From: Aurantimicrobium minutum
GTDB taxonomy: Bacteria > Actinomycetota > Actinomycetes > Actinomycetales > Microbacteriaceae
Assembly: GCF_029892845.1 (NCBI RefSeq)
Contig: NZ_JARXVT010000002.1
Span: forward strand, 1 to 64,000
Direction of reading: 5' to 3'
Length of the DNA: 64,000 nucleotides
A model generated the notes under the pieces. It made no database searches. It saw nothing but the letters and a program-made list of their open reading frames with translations, and had not been told where the DNA came from. The position numbers were made by a program, and so were the translations under genes. This document shows positions 58,624 to 64,000 of this stretch, in pieces. Each line of letters starts with the position of its first letter. Position 1 is the stretch's first letter.

Positions 58624-59013
58624 TTATCTTCCGTTCCTAAGATTGTGGAAGGGCTTCGGCACCTGAACGCCCATCACATTTTGGATAACTCCTGGTCCGC
58701 GGAGCGGGTAGGCAGCAAAAGGAATAAGCGCTGACTTATATGGAGCAAGTTCAACTCTGATCTCAACGCCTGCAACGATGCGCTTCAAGAAAACTCTGGC
58801 GCCTACCAGCTCAACGAAGTCCGGCTGTTTCAGCACGCTCTGAAGAGCAGTCACAATGTGTACTTGTGACCAATCTGGTGGGAACTCCGTCTTATTTTCA
58901 TGTTTCATCCCAGAGAGGTGTCCTCCCTTTCCTGGGTCTCCCTCTTCACCGAACAAAACATGAGCAATGAACTCGTCTGTGAGCGTCACATGGGAGTAAT
59001 CGAGAAAGGTCAT
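58624..59013 (-). CDS. Stand-alone EndoU-type ribonuclease (module 3)
   Basis: 129 residues from the start homologous to the other modules (ATG 59013; an upstream in-frame start at 59082 gives 152). The match to the bacterial EndoU pattern is the best of the three: H18-VLFGEEGDPGKGGH32, KTEFPPDW, and FAAYP. The most diverged copy in sequence. Its promoter must lie near the 25-bp repeat at 59091 and could share control with it. Confidence 0.78.
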   Translation of the reverse strand: MTFLDYSHVTLTDEFIAHVLFGEEGDPGKGGHLSGMKHENKTEFPPDWSQVHIVTALQSVLKQPDFVELVGARVFLKRIVAGVEIRVELAPYKSALIPFAAYPLRGPGVIQNVMGVQVPKPFHNLRNGR

Positions 59014-59090
59014 CCCGCGATTGTTGCTGTTGTGCTGACCACACCTCGTTGAGGAATTCAGAGTGTGGAGAGGGAAGAACATCCTCTGGA

Positions 59091-59115
59091 TGTGGAGGGA
59101 ATGTCCGTACCCCCT
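59091..59115. repeat. 25-bp direct repeat, copy 1
   Basis: Starts TGTGGAGGGAATGTCC and continues to five C and a T. It is identical to 61614-61638 over 25 bases and differs at both flanks. It contains a ribosome-binding-like GGAGGG followed by ATG TCC GTA CCC CCT, so it may also start a short reading frame. Confidence 0.8.
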
Positions 59116-59143
59116 TCTACAGTCACAACTGGAGGGAACAACT

Positions 59144-59425
59144 ATGGAATTTATTGCAGGCTTTCTGCTTATTGCTGGTATTGGTGCCGCTGCATGGGGA
59201 GTGATCTACTTCTTCGTTGCGATCGTGAAAGCAATGTTTACACCGCCCCCACCGGGCAGCACCCAGGTGACGCCGTCGAACGACGGCGACAACATTGATG
59301 GCATGAACAATGGGGACTACTACAGCGGTCCCCATGGCTACTCAGCCATGACCGGGTATCCCGAGACCCAATACGGGTCAGGGTTTGATCCAGACGCTGA
59401 GTGGAACCACGAAGAAGAGTACTAA
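59144..59425 (+). CDS. Small membrane protein with acidic tail
   Basis: 93 residues from ATG 59144, fixed by GGAGGG 6 nt upstream. One N-terminal membrane helix (about 2-30), then a proline-rich stretch (TPPPPGS) and a Gly/Asn/Asp/Tyr-rich tail that ends in EEEY. No known domain. It opens the plus-strand pair that starts right after the 25-bp repeat. Confidence 0.65.
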   Translation: MEFIAGFLLIAGIGAAAWGVIYFFVAIVKAMFTPPPPGSTQVTPSNDGDNIDGMNNGDYYSGPHGYSAMTGYPETQYGSGFDPDAEWNHEEEY

Positions 59426-59459
59426 CTTCACATATTCATTGAGGGGAAAGAACAACACC

Positions 59460-60122
59460 ATGGATACATCAGTCAAGAAAACACAACGAACCACAGCACG
59501 CTTACGTTCAGTAACGGGAGGGCGCGCATCGCGCGCCGAGGTATACGGCCTCTTTATCGCAGCCGTCGTGCTCGTTGGCGGCGGCGTCACCGGTGCTATT
59601 GCCTATAGCAATGGAGACATCACACTGCCCACAGTGACGGCAACAGAAACACCGTCACCCACCGACTCCAACACAACAGGACCTGCAGAACTCACACCCG
59701 AAACTGCAGCAGGAACAGAAAGCGATACCTCTGCTCCAGGGAACACCACCACCGTGACTCCACGTTCAACGCTGAGCGTGGAAACCTGCGCCTACACCCC
59801 AGCAGAACTTGCCTACTACGACAGCATTCGTGCAACGAAACAGCAAGCAGTTGACTATGCCCAAATGGAGGTCAACGGAACACATGCAGCCATCGCTAGT
59901 AACACCGCTCATCTCGAGGAACTCCTGGCAGCCCCCTACCGTCCTATTGAAGTATTCCAATGGCACCCAGACGGAACACCTGCCGCTTACCGCGTTGACT
60001 CGAACGAGGAAATAGCGTTCGAGCGTCAACGCATTCTGGACAACCAGTCACAATTAGCCAGAGCAGAAGAGAACCTTCGCAGAGCAATCGCAGATCGGGA
60101 TCTCATCCCTGGTTGCTCATAA
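59460..60122 (+). CDS. Membrane-anchored extracellular coiled-coil protein, unknown
   Basis: 220 residues from ATG 59460. A short basic N-terminus (about 1-28), one membrane helix (about 29-50), a Thr/Pro/Ser-rich linker (about 55-110), then a helical region with coiled-coil character (about 120-215) ending in a lone cysteine. N-in topology puts most of it outside the cell. Follows the small membrane protein by 34 bp. No recognised family. Confidence 0.6.
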   Translation: MDTSVKKTQRTTARLRSVTGGRASRAEVYGLFIAAVVLVGGGVTGAIAYSNGDITLPTVTATETPSPTDSNTTGPAELTPETAAGTESDTSAPGNTTTVTPRSTLSVETCAYTPAELAYYDSIRATKQQAVDYAQMEVNGTHAAIASNTAHLEELLAAPYRPIEVFQWHPDGTPAAYRVDSNEEIAFERQRILDNQSQLARAEENLRRAIADRDLIPGCS

Positions 60123-60158
60123 TTTGTGTTTAGTCATCAGTGAAGGCCTGGAACATTC

Positions 60159-61412
60159 TTATGGCCCCAACACGGAAATAGGGATGACAAGTACACCGTC
60201 AGGGCGACGATAGGTATACCTTCCAGCGTTAATGACGATCAAAGCAACAGGCTTGCCATGTCGTGCTGTGTCAACCTTTTCTGCAAAAGATAGAAGTGAT
60301 GCTGCAGCCGCGTCTGTTGCGTTTTCTCCTAATTTCACTTCTACTGCAGCCCATGATCCGTTGGGAAGTTCAATGATGAGGTCAACTTCTTTGTTGAGCT
60401 TTGTGTCCCGCCACGAGGAGAGTGAGGCATCAAGAGCCTGGCTATAGACGCGAATATCTCTCATGACCAGAGCTTCAAAGTGGAACCCTGCAGCCGGCAA
60501 ATCTGCTAACAGCTCAGAAGTTCCTATCCCCAGAGCCGCAGGTCCAATGGAAGGGTCAACAAAGTAATGCACTGCTGATGTGCGCAATTGCGATGGTGAA
60601 CGCATATGAGGCCGCCATGCGGGGAGAGTCTCGATCAGGAACAGTCTTTCAAGAGCATCGAGATAGTTGTTGAGCGTTTCAGATGCGATTGGTCCACTTT
60701 CGCCACCGGCCTCAACCTCAAGTGGTGCTCGTTTGAGTGGAGTTCCCACTCCTCGCGCAAGGGCAGATAGCAGGCGCTTCAGATTTGCTGGTTGGCGACG
60801 CGGGCCCATAGCGGGGATGTCGACCTCAGCAACGTTCTTGAGATAGTTTCCCATCCATCGCCGTGCCAAATTCTCATCTAGTTCTACTGCTTCGGGCCAT
60901 CCGCCAATGACAATTCGTTCAATAATTTCGCGCACACTCATTGTGCTCGGAGTAGCTTGTGGGGTGTGTCCAGCTAGTACTGAAGCAAGACTGACTTCTC
61001 CCGTTGAGTGTCCAGATTCAAACAAACTCATTGGTCTCATCATGATGCGACTAATACGTCCAGCCCCAGGATGCAATCTTGCGTTATCACGAGGAGTTGC
61101 AGACCCTGTGAGGAGATAAAGCCCTCTCTCGCTGTGTTCATCCACTGCACGGCGAACCGCATTCCAAAGTTCAGGAAGTTCTTGCCATTCGTCAAAAAGA
61201 ATGGGAGTCGGAGCGTCAAAGAGCAGTCCTGGGTCTGCGTCAAACATGGTCCGAGCCGCCCGATCCATATCAAGTCGATATGTGGTCTGGGCTACCTGGG
61301 AAGCGGACTGGGTCTTTCCAACTGCCTTGGGCCCCTCTAGCAGCACAGCGCCCATGACTGTGAGCTCTGTATGTAGCTCAGAGTCGATCACTCTGGAACG
61401 GTGCGCTTTCAT
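60159..61412 (-). CDS. AAA-type ATPase with C-terminal DUF4143 domain
   Basis: 417 residues. Walker A GPKAVGKT (27-34), Walker B ILFDEWQ (about 70-76) and sensor-like TGSATPRDN. The C-terminal DUF4143 domain has a PD-(D/E)XK-like pattern (KEVDLIIEL ... AAVEVKL). These proteins are common in accessory regions and their function is unproven. An upstream set of direct repeats (61424-61485) may control it. Confidence 0.9.
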   Translation of the reverse strand: MKAHRSRVIDSELHTELTVMGAVLLEGPKAVGKTQSASQVAQTTYRLDMDRAARTMFDADPGLLFDAPTPILFDEWQELPELWNAVRRAVDEHSERGLYLLTGSATPRDNARLHPGAGRISRIMMRPMSLFESGHSTGEVSLASVLAGHTPQATPSTMSVREIIERIVIGGWPEAVELDENLARRWMGNYLKNVAEVDIPAMGPRRQPANLKRLLSALARGVGTPLKRAPLEVEAGGESGPIASETLNNYLDALERLFLIETLPAWRPHMRSPSQLRTSAVHYFVDPSIGPAALGIGTSELLADLPAAGFHFEALVMRDIRVYSQALDASLSSWRDTKLNKEVDLIIELPNGSWAAVEVKLGENATDAAAASLLSFAEKVDTARHGKPVALIVINAGRYTYRRPDGVLVIPISVLGP

Positions 61413-61423
61413 GTTATTAATCT

Positions 61424-61485
61424 ACACTTTATCTAAATTGAAATCTACATTTTATCTAATCTGAAATCTACGCTATATCTATCGC
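61424..61485 (-). repeat. AT-rich tandem repeats upstream of the DUF4143 ATPase
   Basis: Three imperfect units on the minus strand: ATATAGCGTAGATTTCAG, TTAGATAAAATGTAGATTTC and TTAGATAAAGTGTAGATTAA. They lie just before the ATPase start, so they look like operator or regulator-binding sites. Confidence 0.7.
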
Positions 61486-61613
61486 TGCAAACCCAGCTGA
61501 GATAGCCACAGCCGCGCACATTTTGACGGTGCCGTTAACGCCACAGTAATAAAGCAGCACCGTCTGGTGCCCGCTAGATACCAATTGCGTGAAAAGTAGC
61601 GTCTGCGAAAACG

Positions 61614-61638
61614 TGTGGAGGGAATGTCCGTACCCCCT
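61614..61638. repeat. 25-bp direct repeat, copy 2
   Basis: Identical to 59091-59115. The two copies are 2.5 kb apart and bracket two plus-strand membrane genes and the minus-strand ATPase. Confidence 0.8.
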
Positions 61639-61738
61639 GCAATACTTAATCCCACGTTCCAGAGCGATAGCGCCAAGTACCTAGCTAGCTATCCGGCAAC
61701 CCCCAACCATTGAGTGGGGTGCCCTAGGGGAAGAACGG

Positions 61739-61764
61739 ATCCGAACTGCAACTGCAGTTCGGAT
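61739..61764. promoter_or_regulatory. 26-bp palindrome upstream of the gene at 61816
   Basis: A perfect 12-bp inverted repeat ATCCGAACTGCA ... TGCAGTTCGGAT with a two-base centre. It is 51 bp before the start codon. Either a dimeric-repressor operator or a leader hairpin. Confidence 0.65.
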
Positions 61765-61815
61765 AAGTCAATGGAGTGCAGAGACATCTGCCTCCACAAC
61801 AACAAGGAGGCAGCA

Positions 61816-62592
61816 ATGTCCGCACCCGAAAACCGCCTAGGCAGAGTCTCAGGAGAGAAAGAACCCCTTTCCAGAGATCTCCGCCAACACAGAGAACAAC
61901 TCTGGGGACCAATCCCGCCACATGAGCGCAGGCTGTGGAGCAATGCTCTCTTGGATAACCCACCCACAGACTTGAACAACATTGGCAAGCAACAAAACAT
62001 GCAGCTCTATGGCCGTGATGGCATTGTCATGAATAGGCTCTGGGTTGCTGTGGCCAGACACTGGGACGACCAGGGGCTCAGCGCCTACGAGTGGTTACTG
62101 CAGCGCAACACCTTGGTGGACATTGTGGAATACAAGAGAAACCTTGAACGCGAAAGCGAGGCCACTAAGGATCACTGGGGTGATTGCACCGAACATGAAC
62201 GCAGAGAATGGACCGCAGCCACGCTGCGGTTCCCTCCCATGTTCTTGGGTGCAACCATCATGGCTCTGCATGACAACCATGCCAGGAAGACCGGCATCAC
62301 CAACAGTAAGACCTGGATTGAGTTAGCCCTCGAGTTCAGAGCTTCAGGGTTCACCCCTGAAGAGTTTGTTGTTCTCAACACTCAGGTGAGGAAGTTCCAC
62401 AAGAGGGGACAAGTGAACAGTCTCATCACCACAACTTGGGGCCTGAACAATATCCAGTTCGTACGGCTGGGTGCCCAGCAGTGGACGAACTGGCTAGAGC
62501 GTTACCAGGCTGGTGAAGAGCCTCATGCCTTGGCTGAAGAGATCCTCGCACCTCACTGGATTGAGCAAGACCTCGGTGTTAATAATGAGTAG
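61816..62592 (+). CDS. Unrecognised protein with internal duplication
   Basis: 258 residues from ATG 61816 (AAGGAGG 5 nt upstream). Two repeats of about 90 residues share W-G-x4-HERR-x-W and a following PP-x2-L (30-53 and 121-144), then a helical stretch each. Soluble, rich in Arg/Glu/Trp, no known catalytic motif. It overlaps the convergent abiEii stop region by 14 bp. Function unknown. Confidence 0.6.
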   Translation: MSAPENRLGRVSGEKEPLSRDLRQHREQLWGPIPPHERRLWSNALLDNPPTDLNNIGKQQNMQLYGRDGIVMNRLWVAVARHWDDQGLSAYEWLLQRNTLVDIVEYKRNLERESEATKDHWGDCTEHERREWTAATLRFPPMFLGATIMALHDNHARKTGITNSKTWIELALEFRASGFTPEEFVVLNTQVRKFHKRGQVNSLITTTWGLNNIQFVRLGAQQWTNWLERYQAGEEPHALAEEILAPHWIEQDLGVNNE

Positions 62593-63547
62593 CGTCTAGC
62601 CCTGAATCTATGTGGAGAACCCACAGGTTCAACTCCTCAATTGCGTCAGCCAGGCTGAGGTCAAATTCTGCAGAAGCAGCAGCATGCGAGTAATCCTGCG
62701 CCCAGTGGTCGTGTGCTGTAACCACAGGCGGCCATTGACGCACGGGTAGCCCCGACAGTGCAGCTTCTGTAGAACGGGCTGTAAATACTGAAACTGCAGC
62801 TTCGCGAAGCTCGTCGAGTGTCGGATGTCCTGTTACATCAACCAAGTCACGCAGAAGCAGTAAATCTATGACATCTCTGGGGCGGTCATTTATATAGCCT
62901 GGGGGTTCGTGTGGATCGCTGACGGCATGCAGCTTTTGAGCGATCTGGTATTTCAGGGCTATTCCGACTAAAACTTCAGAATCTGGAAGACCAAAGCCGG
63001 AGAGGGGCGGGGCAATGACGTGTTCGTGCTCTTCCCCAATCCGAGCTTCATCAGGAGAGACTTCGAAAACAACTTTTCGCCAAGTCACACCCCGAATTTC
63101 CAAATAGATATTGAATCTCCGTGGATTGATAAGTTTTGTCGGCACATGAATTTCTTCTACTTCCCCACGACGCAAGGAAATGGGCCCCCATGGCAGTGCA
63201 AGTGCGCCTTCAAGCGCGACAAAGAACGCATCCAAGTCACCTCGGATGAGCCCATCGATGTCTTTGGTCGCTCGTGCTACCGAATTCAGTCGATGTTGCA
63301 GGAGCGTTCCCCCCTTGAGGAGGAAGAGATGACGCCCGTCACTATCTAACGCACGTTGAACCGCAGCAATTGCGACGGAAGATGCAATCAACCAGCCAAG
63401 TCTCCCGCCTTGTGCTTCGATACCGAGCTGACCTTGCGCGTGAGAGATCCAGGCATCTAAAACCTTTGCCGAAGCGGGTTGCTTATCTTTGGCTGGCAAT
63501 ACCTCCAGCATCTCGGCCACTCTTGAGGGGAGAACATCCTCACTCAT
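62579..63547 (-). CDS. AbiEii-type nucleotidyltransferase toxin
   Basis: 322 residues. The nucleotidyltransferase core is clear: LLKGGTLLQHRL (K78-G-G) and ATKDIDGL with the metal-binding D96-x-D98. AbiEii/MenT proteins add nucleotides to tRNA or other targets and stop growth; AbiE was first known as a phage-abortive system. Start overlaps the antitoxin stop by 8 nt. Intact length. Confidence 0.9.
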   Translation of the reverse strand: MSEDVLPSRVAEMLEVLPAKDKQPASAKVLDAWISHAQGQLGIEAQGGRLGWLIASSVAIAAVQRALDSDGRHLFLLKGGTLLQHRLNSVARATKDIDGLIRGDLDAFFVALEGALALPWGPISLRRGEVEEIHVPTKLINPRRFNIYLEIRGVTWRKVVFEVSPDEARIGEEHEHVIAPPLSGFGLPDSEVLVGIALKYQIAQKLHAVSDPHEPPGYINDRPRDVIDLLLLRDLVDVTGHPTLDELREAAVSVFTARSTEAALSGLPVRQWPPVVTAHDHWAQDYSHAAASAEFDLSLADAIEELNLWVLHIDSGLDATHY

Positions 63548-64000
63548 GACGCGCCTCTAACTTGAGTTGCAATGCCTCTCGCTGGCCAGTGGTGAGATAG
63601 CCCTGCTTCTGGCCATTCTCTAGTGCTTGTCGCAAAAGGTAGGTCGGTGTACCGCCTTCGATGCACTGCTCTATTGCCTTCGAAGCTAGCACTATGGGGA
63701 CCTCCTCCCACCACCCCTTCTCGGCGGCATCAACATCTTCATAATGCACAACATAAGCTTCGCCCCCCGTGCGGCGAATCCTGCGTTGTGGAGATACCGT
63801 CAGGTGTATCACGTGAGGATTGATATCTGTCAGCCCATAAGCATCAAGAGCGGTTTCATGGGAAAGCACTGCTTCAGGTACTCCTGTCCACAGAACAGCA
63901 AGTATTTTCTGACCATGTTCACTAACGGGATACTTTGGAAAGCGATACACGCCATGTGCCTGGCGAACTAGTGTCCCCCGGTGCACGAGCATTTGCAGTC
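63540..64000 (-). CDS. AbiEi-type antitoxin/regulator (5' end outside window)
   Basis: At least 152 residues are visible; the frame stays open to the window edge, so the true start and most of the N-terminal winged helix lie beyond 64000 (an internal ATG at 63992 is unlikely to be the start). RGTLVRQAHGVYRFPKYP is the typical AbiEi wing motif, followed by LSHETALDAYGL and a central CTD-type domain. It should repress the operon and neutralise AbiEii. Confidence 0.85.
   Translation of the reverse strand, partial: LQMLVHRGTLVRQAHGVYRFPKYPVSEHGQKILAVLWTGVPEAVLSHETALDAYGLTDINPHVIHLTVSPQRRIRRTGGEAYVVHYEDVDAAEKGWWEEVPIVLASKAIEQCIEGGTPTYLLRQALENGQKQGYLTTGQREALQLKLEARHE

Larger units (their letters stand above)
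61413..61815. other. 403-bp gap with tandem repeats, direct repeat, short ORF and palindrome
   Basis: No full gene is seen. It holds the AT-rich tandem repeats serving the ATPase, the second copy of the 25-bp repeat, a 29-codon frame (61624-61713, starting MSVPP) with GGAGGG upstream, and the 26-bp palindrome that precedes the gene at 61816. Confidence 0.7.

Noticed and set aside
59101-59298. Open frame starting in the first 25-bp repeat (MSVPP...)
   Set aside because: It overlaps the better-supported gene at 59144 out of frame and turns into low-complexity Cys/Tyr/Trp sequence.

Overview
The window is a chromosomal segment of a high-to-moderate GC actinobacterium. Short intergenic gaps, M. 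tuberculosis-like gene orders (punA-pmmB-upp-deoA-cdd; DUF6350-purN-purH), an actinobacterial rplJ leader and many GTG/TTG starts fit a streamlined Microbacteriaceae, perhaps a freshwater type such as Aurantimicrobium. The family-level placement is inference from gene content only.

Layout. 1-2.8 kb: an apparent insertion-sequence end, then a small accessory patch (two paralogous cupins facing a VOC protein and a VapBC-like toxin-antitoxin pair). 2.8-6.6 kb: catalase-peroxidase katG, an HNH-like zinc protein, a flavin split-barrel protein and a DoxX protein. 6.7-20.3 kb: a nucleoside scavenging block. A BMP lipoprotein with an ABC transporter imports nucleosides; cdd, deoA and punA cleave them; a phosphosugar mutase converts the pentose-1-phosphate; deoC and two aldehyde dehydrogenase genes (one half-length) finish the route; upp salvages uracil. 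20.4-31.3 kb: argG, a Gfo/Idh/MocA oxidoreductase and a xylose regulon (ROK repressor, xylA, xylB, ABC importer, aldose epimerase). Three matching 25-bp operator-like sites lie upstream of xylA and upstream of the importer.

31.3-53.7 kb is mostly core: a saccharopine-dehydrogenase-like protein, mntH, rplJ-rplL with leader, a PfkB sugar kinase, a two-component system, a YqaJ nuclease, a GNAT enzyme, an aromatic aminotransferase, a membrane-fused dimethylargininase, purN-purH, two large membrane proteins, sucCD, a VIT1/CCC1 transporter, pcrA and a glycerophosphodiesterase.

53.7-64 kb is an accessory, conflict-type region. It has a class II Fic protein with an XRE regulator; three tandem modules each pairing a stand-alone EndoU-type nuclease with a small partner; two small membrane proteins of unknown role; a DUF4143 ATPase behind tandem upstream repeats; an unrecognised internally duplicated protein behind a 26-bp palindrome; and an AbiE toxin-antitoxin pair cut by the window edge. 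A perfect 25-bp direct repeat (59091 and 61614) brackets part of it. The EndoU array is the strongest candidate for a little-described system.
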